Origin: Bacillota bacterium
GTDB taxonomy: Bacteria > Bacillota > Negativicutes > Sporomusales > UBA7701
Assembly (NCBI GenBank): GCA_023415775.1
Contig: JAEZJM010000005.1
Location: 1 to 36,897, forward strand
Length of the DNA stretch: 36,897 nucleotides
Direction: 5' to 3'
Shown: positions 1 to 6,428 of the stretch, in pieces
Numbering within the stretch: the stretch's first letter is position 1
Layout of the letters: each line of letters starts with the position of its first letter
Made by a program: the position numbers and the translations under genes
Notes under the pieces: generated by a model
Seen by the model: the letters and a program-made list of their open reading frames with translations, nothing else
What the model was told of the DNA's origin: nothing
Database searches by the model: none

Positions 1-101
1 GGCCCAGGCGGCGGCCCAGGCGGCGTCCCTGGCGGCGGCCCAGGCGGCGTCCCTGGCGGCGTCCCAGGCGGCGGCCCAGGCGGCGTCCCTGGCGGCGGCC
101 A
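1..101. repeat. Tandem 12-bp coding repeat
   Basis: About eight 12-bp units alternate between GGCCCAGGCGGC, GTCCCTGGCGGC and GTCCCAGGCGGC. Read on the minus strand each gives Ala-Ala-(Arg/Trp)-(Asp/Ala). The array reaches the window edge, so its length is unknown. Confidence 0.9.
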
Positions 102-477
102 AATCGTTCGTAAATTTCACCGGAGCATCCTGCGGACAACCGAATTTGTTCAGGCATTTCAGGTGTTGCTGAACCAGCGCGGCCACCTTTGTCCGCTCTT
201 CCTTCGTCGGCTTGAAGTATGGCAGGTTCGGCAGATTGCCTATTAACACGGCGACCTTGTCGCCGTTGGGGCCATAAAGCGCAGGGCAATCCTGACCGGC
301 GTTTCTAATAAGCCATCCGTCCCAGCCTTCACGCCGGGCCTGCGAATCTTCCGGTTCACCCTGCAGGCGGGTAAGCACGTCCACGGCCTCCGCACCATCG
401 GGCCACCGTTCATCGAAATATCGTTTACCATCGGTGCAAGCTCCTTTTTTACGGAGCCATTTGGATGTAATCAACAC
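1..477 (-). CDS. Phage-type protein with Ala/Asp/Trp/Arg-rich 4-residue repeats (partial)
   Basis: Reading leftward from a GTG at 477-475, preceded by GGGAGG at 7 nt, the frame stays open for 159 codons to the window edge. The N-terminal part is a normal-looking soluble segment of about 125 residues (start VLITSKWLRKKGACTDG). From about position 101 leftward it becomes a tetrapeptide repeat of the AARD/AAWA/AAWD kind, encoded by 12-bp units. Such AARDAAW-type tails occur in phage and mobile-element proteins of unknown function. It is the last visible gene of a leftward early operon that starts near 1539. The C-terminus and total repeat number are outside the window. Function unknown; the reading frame is well supported by its start site and by the repeat being in frame. 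Confidence 0.7.
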   Translation of the reverse strand, partial: MLITSKWLRKKGACTDGKRYFDERWPDGAEAVDVLTRLQGEPEDSQARREGWDGWLIRNAGQDCPALYGPNGDKVAVLIGNLPNLPYFKPTKEERTKVAALVQQHLKCLNKFGCPQDAPVKFTNDLAAARDAAWAAAWDAARDAAWAAARDAAWAAAWA

Positions 478-540
478 GTCGTTTCCTCCCTTATTGACCG
501 ATATCGCGCCGCGTGGTACGATATCAGTAGATTCATGTCG

Positions 541-741
541 TTAGGCCGCTCTCTGGCGGTCTTTTTTCTTTGTCTCGAGTCTCCGTGCCAGTCGCTCGGA
601 TATCCGCCGGGCGGCTTTTGCTTTGCGCCGGTACCGACGCCGGCAGTCGGGGTCATCGACCAGGGCGAGCAGCGGCTGGTATGCCTGGACGATGCGTTGC
701 TGTTCCCTCAATCGGATCGCCGTGGTTCTGATTGAGGCCAC
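541..741 (-). CDS. Small basic hypothetical protein (prophage region)
   Basis: A 66-residue, strongly basic protein (MASIRTTAIRLREQQ...) rich in Arg, Lys and Ala and probably helical. It starts at GTG 741-739, with GGGAGGTG seven bases upstream; that ribosome site lies inside the end of the preceding gene (stop at 744-746). The tight spacing indicates one leftward operon with the genes at 744-923, 920-1099 and 1129-1302. No family is recognised. The high charge would suit nucleic-acid binding, but that is only inference. Confidence 0.6.
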   Translation of the reverse strand: MASIRTTAIRLREQQRIVQAYQPLLALVDDPDCRRRYRRKAKAARRISERLARRLETKKKDRQRAA

Positions 742-743
742 TT

Positions 744-923
744 CTACACACCTCCCTTCGGTCGATTTCTAACCGCCGGCACCACTGACACCGACGCCAT
801 TCCCGGTTGAATATCCGGATGCGACGCCACCGGTGTAGGCCGATCCAGCAGAGCAGCCTCGCCCATGCCGGTGGGGAGGTTTTCCGGTGGATATGTCGTC
901 GTAACGCACACCTTACCGCTCAT
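744..923 (-). CDS. Small hypothetical protein, translationally coupled
   Basis: A 59-residue protein starting MSGKVCVTTTYPPENLPTG. Its ATG (923-921) overlaps the TGA of the upstream gene (922-920) as ATGA, and GGGAGGGTGG precedes it, so the two are translationally coupled. It is Pro-, Val- and Gly-rich with no membrane segment and no recognisable domain. The same frame stays open further upstream to 1067, but the ribosome site and overlap favour 923. Likely a phage accessory protein of unknown role. Confidence 0.55.
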   Translation of the reverse strand: MSGKVCVTTTYPPENLPTGMGEAALLDRPTPVASHPDIQPGMASVSVVPAVRNRPKGGV

Positions 924-1099
924 TTCCACCCTCCCACCAACCATGCTAGCCATATCAGCACACCGGCCAGTGCTACCGGCCCCCAGCGACCGGCCAGCCA
1001 GAACACTAACCGCCGGCAGTTGATGATCACCCATGCGACCAGGCGAGCGTCTCGCGATTGGCGCCATTGCTTGTCGAGCTGGATACGGATGCGGGACAT
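920..1099 (-). CDS. Small single-pass membrane protein (prophage region)
   Basis: A 59-residue protein starting MSRIRIQLDKQWRQSRD at ATG 1099-1097, with AAAGGAG at optimal spacing. The N-terminal half is basic. The C-terminal half (about residues 33-56, ending in WLAWLVGGWK) is a hydrophobic Trp-rich segment that could cross the membrane. It could be a membrane-associated phage peptide of the small inner-membrane type, but no family is recognised. Its stop overlaps the next start (923). An in-frame start further upstream at 1150 is less likely because it lacks a ribosome site. Confidence 0.6.
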   Translation of the reverse strand: MSRIRIQLDKQWRQSRDARLVAWVIINCRRLVFWLAGRWGPVALAGVLIWLAWLVGGWK

Positions 1100-1128
1100 G
1101 GTATCATCTCCTTTCTTGTTTAAGCTGA

Positions 1129-1302
1129 TTAACTGCGGCCGCTCAGCCACTCATTGACCTGCCAGCCGCAGACGCGGATCGCGCCCATGACCTGAACGCT
1201 GCCGAGCTTGCCAGCCTTAATCAGGCGGTAAATCGTGTGTTTTGTGCACCGCATTTTTTGGGCGATTTCCGCGACCGTGTACACATTGGAATCATCAAAC
1301 AT
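1129..1302 (-). CDS. Helix-turn-helix excisionase/MerR-like DNA-binding protein
   Basis: A 57-residue protein, MFDDSNVYTVAEIAQKMRCT followed by KHTIYRLIKAGKLGSVQVMG. The pattern YTVxEIAxxMxCTxxTIYRLIKxGKLGxxxV is the HTH_17 (excisionase/MerR-like winged helix) signature, here filling the whole protein. Start ATG 1302-1300 lies 11 nt after AAAGGAG. Small proteins of this family serve as excisionases or phage regulators; here it lies in the early operon facing away from the integrase, consistent with a role in excision or early control. Assignment to the fold is firm; the exact role is inferred. Confidence 0.8.
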   Translation of the reverse strand: MFDDSNVYTVAEIAQKMRCTKHTIYRLIKAGKLGSVQVMGAIRVCGWQVNEWLSGRS

Positions 1303-1323
1303 AGTCGTTTAATCTCCTTTCGC

Positions 1324-1539
1324 CTACGTTTCGTGGTCGCTTTTGGCAAAATAAAAATCCAGGGGCTTGCCATCAATGAGCGCCTGCTGGGCGAGAACTT
1401 TTACTGACGGAGGCGTTACCCCTCTTTCGATTTTGTCCAACAAAGACTTAGAAATCCCCAGTTTTTCGGCCCGAACCCTTCTAGGCTCATAGCCCCTAGA
1501 CTTCCTAAAAATTTCCACAATATTTGCTACCGGTTTCAC
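1324..1539 (-). CDS. Xre/Cro-type HTH regulator (early-operon side)
   Basis: A 71-residue protein starting at GTG 1539-1537 with AAAGGAGG eight bases upstream (VKPVANIVEIFRKSRGYEPR...). Residues 16-45 (RRVRAEKLGISKSLLDKIERG) are a helix-turn-helix of the Xre type, and the C-terminal tail is short. It is the first gene of the leftward operon, opposite the repressor-like gene at 1735, so it sits where a Cro-type regulator is found in temperate phages. The longer open frame to 1614 has no ribosome site and would begin upstream of the -10 box. Its last codons carry one copy of the GACCACGAAA motif also found in the promoter region. Confidence 0.7.
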   Translation of the reverse strand: MKPVANIVEIFRKSRGYEPRRVRAEKLGISKSLLDKIERGVTPPSVKVLAQQALIDGKPLDFYFAKSDHET

Positions 1540-1563
1540 TAAAATCGCCTCCTTTCGTCTATA

Positions 1564-1653
1564 TTTTGTGGTCTTTACCAATAATATAGCACCACTTTTT
1601 ATGGTCGTCAACAATAATTTGACAAAATATTATCATTTTTTTGACCACGAAAC
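1564..1653. promoter_or_regulatory. Candidate operators of the divergent Xre switch
   Basis: The motif GACCAC(A/G)AAA occurs at 1643-1653 (plus strand) and at 1573-1564 (minus strand, just downstream of the leftward -10), with a weaker GACGACCAT form at 1609-1601 over the leftward -35. A fourth perfect copy, inverted relative to 1643-1653, lies at 1328-1338 in coding sequence. Spacing and placement fit a lambda-like operator set, bound by one or both Xre proteins. This is inference from repetition. Confidence 0.5.
1583..1611 (-). promoter_or_regulatory. Leftward early promoter
   Basis: On the minus strand TTGACG (1611-1606) is followed after 17 bp by TATATT (1588-1583), a near-consensus sigma-A promoter upstream of the start at 1539. 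The -35 overlaps an operator-like GACGACCATAA. Confidence 0.65.
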
Positions 1654-1666
1654 TTAGACAAAAATG

Positions 1667-1697
1667 TTTACTTTGTCGCATTTATATGCTATATAAT
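1667..1697 (+). promoter_or_regulatory. Promoter of the repressor-like gene
   Basis: A perfect TATAAT at 1692-1697 is preceded by TTTACT (1667-1672) at 19 bp, or TTACTT at 18 bp. It lies 38 bp upstream of the GTG at 1735 and next to the operator-like site at 1643-1653. Confidence 0.5.
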
Positions 1698-1734
1698 AGA
1701 CAATGAAGTAATTGGATTAACTGAGGTGATTAAT

Positions 1735-2115
1735 GTGTTTATTGGACATAAGTTAAAAGAATTGCGTGAGTCAAAGGGACTCACGCAGGAAGAACTCGCC
1801 ATTAAGTTAGGTAAATCTCGGGGTTATATTGGAGATATTGAAAACGGTCGCCGCCCATATCTTAGAAAATCTACGGTCGCGGAATTTGCAGAGTTTTTTG
1901 GCGTAAACCCGAACTTCTTCTATACTGAGAATTCGTATCTATTAGATGAACTGACCCCACATCTTTCAAATGAGGATCGAGATTTTTTGCTTGCTCTAGA
2001 CTCTGCTCCGTTTATTACTTTGGCGCGAAATATAAAAGAACAGGATTTAACACCTGAACAGGTGCGGGCGGTCATGCAGGCGATTAAGCAGGTTTCTGAG
2101 TCAAGGGGTAAATGA
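1735..2115 (+). CDS. Xre-family repressor-like regulator
   Basis: A 126-residue protein. Residues 1-60 (HKLKELRESKGLTQEELAIK then LGKSRGYIGDIENGRR) form a canonical Xre/cI helix-turn-helix, followed by a linker and a helical C-terminal part (LTPEQVRAVMQAIKQVSE). The GTG at 1735 has TGAGGTG six bases upstream; an earlier in-frame GTG at 1726 lies inside that ribosome site and is rejected. It is transcribed rightward from 1667-1697, divergent from the Cro-like gene at 1539, so it is probably the lysogeny repressor or immunity regulator of the element. No peptidase or Lon-type domain is present, so induction would differ from the lambda cI/RecA route. Confidence 0.8.
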   Translation: MFIGHKLKELRESKGLTQEELAIKLGKSRGYIGDIENGRRPYLRKSTVAEFAEFFGVNPNFFYTENSYLLDELTPHLSNEDRDFLLALDSAPFITLARNIKEQDLTPEQVRAVMQAIKQVSESRGK

Positions 2116-2191
2116 CATTTCTGATAATCAGGTCAGGAAACACGATCTCCACGATTTCGTCAGGCAGTTGAACGTAAATTACTGTGGTCAT
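2084..2191 (-). CDS. Possible 35-residue peptide overlapping the repressor end
   Basis: A leftward frame MTTVIYVQLPDEIVEIVFPD... starts at ATG 2191-2189 with GGGAGG ten bases upstream and ends inside the 3' end of the opposite-strand Xre gene. Only the good ribosome site supports it. No family is recognised. Confidence 0.3.
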   Translation of the reverse strand: MTTVIYVQLPDEIVEIVFPDLIIRNVIYPLTQKPA

Positions 2192-2303
2192 GGGGGCAAT
2201 CCTCCCTTGTATGTTGTTGATTTTAGCAATTTTCTATTAATACTGTCTATGTTCCTTCCGACTTTTGTCTCTCAAATGTACTTCTCGTATTACTTTTGAG
2301 CAT

Positions 2304-2327
2304 AAAAAAACCGTTCCTTTCAGAACG
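2304..2327 (-). terminator. Rho-independent terminator of the 74-residue gene
   Basis: On the minus strand CGTTC-TGAAAG-GAACG is followed by GTTTTTTT, starting two bases after the stop codon at 2329-2331. Confidence 0.7.
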
Positions 2328-2328
2328 A

Positions 2329-2553
2329 CTATTTCTCGCTGTTTAGTATTTGGATTAGTTCTGCCGCTCGTTTGAACGTTGCCGGGAATTTTTCCCGATA
2401 GGCTTGCAGCATCTGGTCGATTAGGTCCCGTTGTCCGCCCGGCAGCTTCTGGACTTGTACCAGGGCTTGCAGAAGCTGTTTCGTCTCTCGTTCGAGGCGG
2501 ACATTGTACATTACAAGGTTTTCGTCTGGTGAAACCTTTTGGCCTTGCACCAT
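2329..2553 (-). CDS. Small helical hypothetical protein (prophage region)
   Basis: A 74-residue protein starting MVQGQKVSPDENLVMYNVRL at ATG 2553-2551, with AAGGTGG eight bases upstream. An alternative start at 2583 lacks a ribosome site. The rest (LERETKQLLQALVQVQKLPG and onward to ELIQILNSEK) is charged and predicted helical. It has its own terminator immediately downstream (2304-2327). It faces away from the integrase genes and overlaps none of them. The family is not recognised; size and location suit an element-encoded regulator or accessory factor. Confidence 0.6.
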   Translation of the reverse strand: MVQGQKVSPDENLVMYNVRLERETKQLLQALVQVQKLPGGQRDLIDQMLQAYREKFPATFKRAAELIQILNSEK

Positions 2554-2603
2554 TCGCACCACCACCTTGATAAATTTTACCATAATTCGTGGAGGTGTTC
2601 AAT

Positions 2604-2750
2604 TTGATAAAAGAGCGGAACGGTAAATATTACGTCATCATTAGGGATTTTAACGAGAGAGGTAAACGACGCGAAAAGTGGATTCTTCTTGACACCTTTC
2701 TTCCACACTACCCGCATTTAAAATCCATCCTCGAGGAGATTTTTAAATGA
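2604..2750 (+). CDS. Free-standing integrase arm-binding-domain peptide
   Basis: A 48-residue protein starting at TTG 2604 with GGAGGTG six bases upstream. Its N-terminus (MIKERNGKYYVIIRDFNERG) closely matches the start of the integrase just downstream (MIKERGGKWYVVVKYRDENN) over about 28 residues, the three-strand arm-type DNA-binding domain of tyrosine integrases. After that comes a short helical tail (HLKSILEEIFK) in place of the core-binding and catalytic domains. Its TGA (2748-2750) overlaps the integrase ATG as ATGA, so the two are translationally coupled. It probably binds the same arm sites and could act as a directionality factor, competitor or co-binder; this is inference. Confidence 0.7.
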   Translation: MIKERNGKYYVIIRDFNERGKRREKWILLDTFLPHYPHLKSILEEIFK

Positions 2751-4057
2751 TTAAGGAGCGCGGCGGTAAATGGTATGTAGTAGTCAAATACCGCGACGAG
2801 AATAATAAGCGATGCGAGCGATGGTATTTCGCCGCGAACACCGAACGCGAGGCCAAGAGAAAAGAGCACAATATCATGGCCGATATCGATCGCGGCGAAC
2901 TCATCCCCAGCAAGGCCATGACTGTATCGAATTTCCTTGATAAGTGGCTCAAAGAATCTATTAAGTGCTCCGATGAACTGGCTCTCAGCACTTACACATT
3001 TTATAATTCAAACAGCAACCGACTAAAGGCAGGAATTGGCGATAACCGGCTCGAAAAGCTTTCTCCGCTTGATATACAGCAATACCTCAATAAAGAGCGC
3101 GAACGCGGTATTAAACCGACTTCGGTGCGCGCTCAGTATGTTACCCTTAACGTCGCCATGAAAAAGGCCGTGCAGTGGCGCCTGATCGCCAAGAACCCCT
3201 GCGATGGAGTGGACAAGCCGGGCAAGAACAAGCCTAAACGTCAAGCGGTCGCACCGGCAGTCGCGCAGCGGATCATGGGGCTTTTTGCTGGAACCGTCAT
3301 CCATACTGCTGTGATAATCGGCCTAGCCACCGGCCTCCGGCGTGGCGAAATCTGCGGCCTACGCTGGAGCGACGTCGATCTACCGAATAGGACCGTCCAT
3401 GTGCGCCATTCGCTTGACCGTATCAAGAAGGTCGAAGCCGAACGCCTGCAAAAGGCCGGAAAAGTCTTTTGGATGGGGTGCGAGTCAAAGCTAAGGAAAG
3501 GCAGCAGAGAAATTTCTGTCCTGGCACTCGGGCCTGTGAAAACGGAAACCAGCGACGACAAACTGGCCTTGCCCGAGCTTCTGGTGCCGTTTCTCGAATC
3601 GCTTGCCCATACCCAGAAGAAAAATCGGCTAGCCCTAGGCAAGGCGTATCAGAAAAACAACTTTGTTCTGTGCTATGAGGACGGACGGCCCGTTGAACCA
3701 GATTATGTTTATCATCGGTTCGTGAAAACCCTTAACCAGCACAACGACGCTATTGACAAGGAGATTGCCAAGGCCAAGGAAGAAAACCGGCCACCTAAGC
3801 GCAGCGAGGATGAAAAACTGCCGGTCATCAGAATTCACGACCTACGGCACACCTTTGCCACTACCCTACTTTATTCCGGCATATCCGCCAAACAGGCCGC
3901 CAAGGCCACCAGGCATGCCGACGCCAACTTTATGCAGAACGAATACCAGCATATCATCGAGGAGATTCAGCGCGATCCGGCAGCGGCCATCGATAAGGTT
4001 TTTGGCTGCTGGGGGGAAAACAGGGGGGAAGACGAAAAAAGCGGGTCCAAGGCGTAA
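2747..4057 (+). CDS. int: Tyrosine site-specific integrase
   Basis: A 436-residue phage/ICE-type integrase. Residues 1-45 are the arm-type DNA-binding domain, about 58-150 the SAM-like core-binding domain and about 165-415 the catalytic domain. The catalytic set is visible: Arg198 in ATGLRRGE, His364 and Arg367 in HDLRHTF, His390 in ATRHAD and nucleophile Tyr400 in MQNEYQHI. An insertion of about 50 residues (285-335) is typical of Gram-positive element integrases. The start overlaps the coupled arm-domain peptide. The gene ends 24 bp from the 3' end of a tRNA-Arg gene, its probable attachment site. It appears intact. Confidence 0.95.
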   Translation: MIKERGGKWYVVVKYRDENNKRCERWYFAANTEREAKRKEHNIMADIDRGELIPSKAMTVSNFLDKWLKESIKCSDELALSTYTFYNSNSNRLKAGIGDNRLEKLSPLDIQQYLNKERERGIKPTSVRAQYVTLNVAMKKAVQWRLIAKNPCDGVDKPGKNKPKRQAVAPAVAQRIMGLFAGTVIHTAVIIGLATGLRRGEICGLRWSDVDLPNRTVHVRHSLDRIKKVEAERLQKAGKVFWMGCESKLRKGSREISVLALGPVKTETSDDKLALPELLVPFLESLAHTQKKNRLALGKAYQKNNFVLCYEDGRPVEPDYVYHRFVKTLNQHNDAIDKEIAKAKEENRPPKRSEDEKLPVIRIHDLRHTFATTLLYSGISAKQAAKATRHADANFMQNEYQHIIEEIQRDPAAAIDKVFGCWGENRGEDEKSGSKA

Positions 4058-4071
4058 TGCCCTGGACCCGC
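4041..4071. terminator. Hairpin over the integrase stop codon
   Basis: GCGGGTCCA (4041-4049) pairs perfectly with TGGACCCGC (4063-4071), with a further GGC/GCC inside. There is no T-run, so it may act as a 3' stabiliser, a weak terminator, or part of the attachment region. Confidence 0.5.
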
Positions 4072-4081
4072 GTGCTACCTA

Positions 4082-4158
4082 TGGCGACCCCGGCAGGATT
4101 CGAACCTGCGACCTTTTGATTCGTAGTCAAACGCTCTATCCAGCTGAGCTACGGAGTC
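4082..4158 (-). tRNA. tRNA-Arg(ACG)
   Basis: A complete 77-nt tRNA on the minus strand: 5' acceptor strand GACTCCG pairs with CGGGGTC, D-arm AGCTCAGCTGGATAGAGC, anticodon loop with ACG, T-arm loop TTCGAAT, discriminator G and encoded CCA. The integrase gene ends just beyond its 3' end, the usual arrangement when an element has integrated into the 3' part of a tRNA and restored it. Confidence 0.97.
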
Positions 4159-4347
4159 ATATCGCCGGACACCTTAATCGCTGTCCACTCGTATATTATA
4201 TCTGGACGGGCAGGCAATGTCAACACAGTAAATGCTGGTATTTCCTGCCTTTGATAAGCTCGGCAAATACTGCTGCAAAACAAGCGGATACATAGTAAAA
4301 TAGATAATATGTCACCGGCCCCAAAATACTAAACCGAGGTAACCGCC

Positions 4348-5286
4348 ATGCCGCACCGTACCCCGAAAATCGATACAGGCTTCGCCTCAGCCGTCGGCTG
4401 CTATATCCTGTGGGGCTTCCTGCCCATCTACTGGAAATTCCTCGACCACATTCCCGCCCTCGATATCCTCGCCCACCGCATCATCTGGTCCTTCGTCTTC
4501 CTCGTCGGCCTGCTCGCCGTCACCGGCAAGCTCGGCGCCGCCCGCCGCGAAGCCGCCGCCATCTTCGCCGACAGAAAAAAGGTCGCCGGCGTGCTCGCCG
4601 CCACCGTCCTCATCACGATAAACTGGCTGGTCTACATCTGGGCGGTCAACGACAGCCGCATCCTCGAGACAAGCCTCGGCTACTACATAAACCCCCTCGT
4701 CAGCGTCCTCCTCGGCATCCTCGTCCTCAAAGAGCGCCTCACCGTCCCCCAGACGATCGCCGTAGCGCTGGCCGCCCTCGGCGTGCTCAACCAGGCCGTC
4801 AACGTCGGCGGCCTCCCCTGGGTATCCCTCTCCTTGGCCGTCAGCTTCGGCCTCTACGGCCTCTGCAAAAAAATGCTCGGCATCGGCGCCATCACCGGCA
4901 TCACCCTCGAAACCCTCCTCCTCTCGCCGGCCTTCCTCGCCTACCTCGCCTGGATGCAGAGCCAGGGCCGCGGCGTCCTCACCCCCGACCAGCCCGTCAC
5001 CGCCCTCCTCCTCCTCGGCACCGGGATAACCACCGCCACCCCGCTCCTCCTCTTCGCCAACGCCGCCAACCGCATCCCCCTCACCGTCCTCGGCTTCATC
5101 CAGTACCTCTCGCCCACCATCGCCCTCTTCGTCGGCATCTTCATCTACCACGAGCCCTTTTCCGCCAGCCACCTCCTCTCCTTCGCCTGCATCTGGGCGG
5201 CCCTTGCCGTCTTCTCCCTCGCCCCGGCCAGGCAGACCGCCCGGCGCGAACCGCCCCTCGACGAAGCCCGGGAAAGTGCGAAATAA
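4348..5286 (+). CDS. rarD: RarD-family EamA transporter
   Basis: A 312-residue inner-membrane protein with ten predicted helices in two EamA repeats. Motifs typical of RarD are present: an N-terminal GCYILWGFLPIYWK stretch, the segment INWLVYIWAVN, LGYYINPLVSVLLG, and late FANAANRIPLTVLGFIQYLS followed by FIYHEPF. RarD members belong to the drug/metabolite transporter superfamily; the E. coli gene is linked to chloramphenicol sensitivity and the substrate is not settled. Start ATG 4348 has GAGGTAA upstream. It is a single-gene unit ending in a terminator at 5302. Its codon use is highly C-ending, unlike the element to its left, so it belongs to the host chromosome. Confidence 0.9.
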   Translation: MPHRTPKIDTGFASAVGCYILWGFLPIYWKFLDHIPALDILAHRIIWSFVFLVGLLAVTGKLGAARREAAAIFADRKKVAGVLAATVLITINWLVYIWAVNDSRILETSLGYYINPLVSVLLGILVLKERLTVPQTIAVALAALGVLNQAVNVGGLPWVSLSLAVSFGLYGLCKKMLGIGAITGITLETLLLSPAFLAYLAWMQSQGRGVLTPDQPVTALLLLGTGITTATPLLLFANAANRIPLTVLGFIQYLSPTIALFVGIFIYHEPFSASHLLSFACIWAALAVFSLAPARQTARREPPLDEARESAK

Positions 5287-5301
5287 CATCCCGGCAAAGC
5301 A

Positions 5302-5342
5302 AAAACCCCCGGAGCGAAAAAGCTTTGGGGGTTGACTTTTTT
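5302..5342 (+). terminator. Terminator after rarD
   Basis: AACCCCC (5304-5310) pairs with GGGGGTT (5327-5333) around a 16-nt loop containing AGC/GCT, followed by GACTTTTTT. Confidence 0.7.
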
Positions 5343-5405
5343 ACCGCCGGCCAAAGTGGCTGGTCTATCTTTAAATCTGGTACAGGGTTTTGGGGCGGGT
5401 CGGGT

Positions 5406-6218
5406 CTACTCTTCAACCCGCGGCCTTGTCGGGTCACAGTCGGGCATCTTAACTTCTGAAACCTGTGCCAGTTTCGTAAGGAAGTAACATTCTTCCCGCA
5501 TCATATGGTCGGGCGTCAGAGGCGTTAAAATGCCTAATGCTTTTTTCTCGCTAATCAAACGAAATAGTTCGCAAAGAAAGTTACTGAAGCAGCTAATCTC
5601 CTTTTCCACCTGGAAGTTATAGTGGGTAAGGGCGGGGAATTCTACTTCTCCCGTGCGTAGATAACCCTTGATTTCCACCGCTTTCAAGTACAACTCTTTA
5701 AAGTTGTGGGCAAAGCATTCACCAGTTTCCTTTAGATCGGTTTCCACCATGTCGACTCTACAGGCAAGGGTAGCCGCATGACCAATCGCGTCCGACACCC
5801 ACAAGAGATGATGGTGGATCGGGTGGGTTAGGGGAGGTGCTTGTGTAGCGAGTATACACTCTAAAATATTAAGGTATTCTTCAAGTTCGTTCACCATGTG
5901 ATTAATGAAAGTTGGCGGAAGCGATATAACTATCTTATCGGTTAGATGCCGCCGGAGAAGTTCAAGCTTGAAGCAGCGGAGTTGCTTAACGGAGTCCAAG
6001 GCATAACCTGTGAGCTCATTAAGGTGCTGGCAGGAATTGGACCCTCGCGCTTGACAGAGAAGCTGATCAAAAATATCAATGAAATTCCGCGCTTCTTGGA
6101 TGTCGCCCTTTTCAGCCGGCGACAAGGCATTGAAAATAAACCGGGAATGATCTCCCAGTATTTGTAGCCAGAAGCGATGTTCAAAAAGGATGGCCTGTTC
6201 GCAGGCGCTCTGTTTCAT
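5406..6218 (-). CDS. DUF2935 family protein
   Basis: A 270-residue soluble, helical protein starting MKQSACEQAILFEHRFWLQI. The start at 6218-6216 has AAGGAGG seven bases upstream; the frame extends upstream to 6326 but without a ribosome site. The EHRFWLQILGDHSRFI segment (about residues 13-28) is the signature of DUF2935, with conserved Glu/His pairs that could bind metal in a ferritin-like helical bundle. The C-terminal half repeats a related pattern (DHMMREECYFLTKL). Family function is not established. A paralogue lies at 33194-34048, and a bacteriohemerythrin gene is immediately upstream with a terminator between, so the two are probably separate units. Confidence 0.85.
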   Translation of the reverse strand: MKQSACEQAILFEHRFWLQILGDHSRFIFNALSPAEKGDIQEARNFIDIFDQLLCQARGSNSCQHLNELTGYALDSVKQLRCFKLELLRRHLTDKIVISLPPTFINHMVNELEEYLNILECILATQAPPLTHPIHHHLLWVSDAIGHAATLACRVDMVETDLKETGECFAHNFKELYLKAVEIKGYLRTGEVEFPALTHYNFQVEKEISCFSNFLCELFRLISEKKALGILTPLTPDHMMREECYFLTKLAQVSEVKMPDCDPTRPRVEE

Positions 6219-6370
6219 GCAAATCCTCCTTCCCAATCTTTCGCTATATATTATGTTTACTGCGCATAAAGGGTGCCGGTGAGAGGGGATACCTTCATTG
6301 ACCCGGAGCTGTAGGCGGATAGGCAATAACGCGGCGAGTGACCAGGCGGAATATCCGGGGTAGTCAAATG

Positions 6371-6398
6371 AAAAAACAGCGGCGGCGCCGCTGTTTTT
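6371..6398. terminator. Bidirectional terminator between hemerythrin and DUF2935 genes
   Basis: AAACAGCGGC (6374-6383) pairs with GCCGCTGTTT (6387-6396) around GGC. It is flanked by A6 on the left and T5 on the right, so it can stop transcription on either strand. Its likely use is for the hemerythrin gene ending at 6429. Confidence 0.75.
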
Positions 6399-6428
6399 AA
6401 GTCGTGAGCTAAAACTGATAGCTTGTCC

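Noticed and set aside
4387..5289. 300-residue minus-strand frame and a 349-residue plus-strand frame over rarD
   Set aside because: Extreme composition (Gly/Glu/Asp or Arg/Pro/His only) and no ribosome site; they are shadows of the GC-rich rarD gene.
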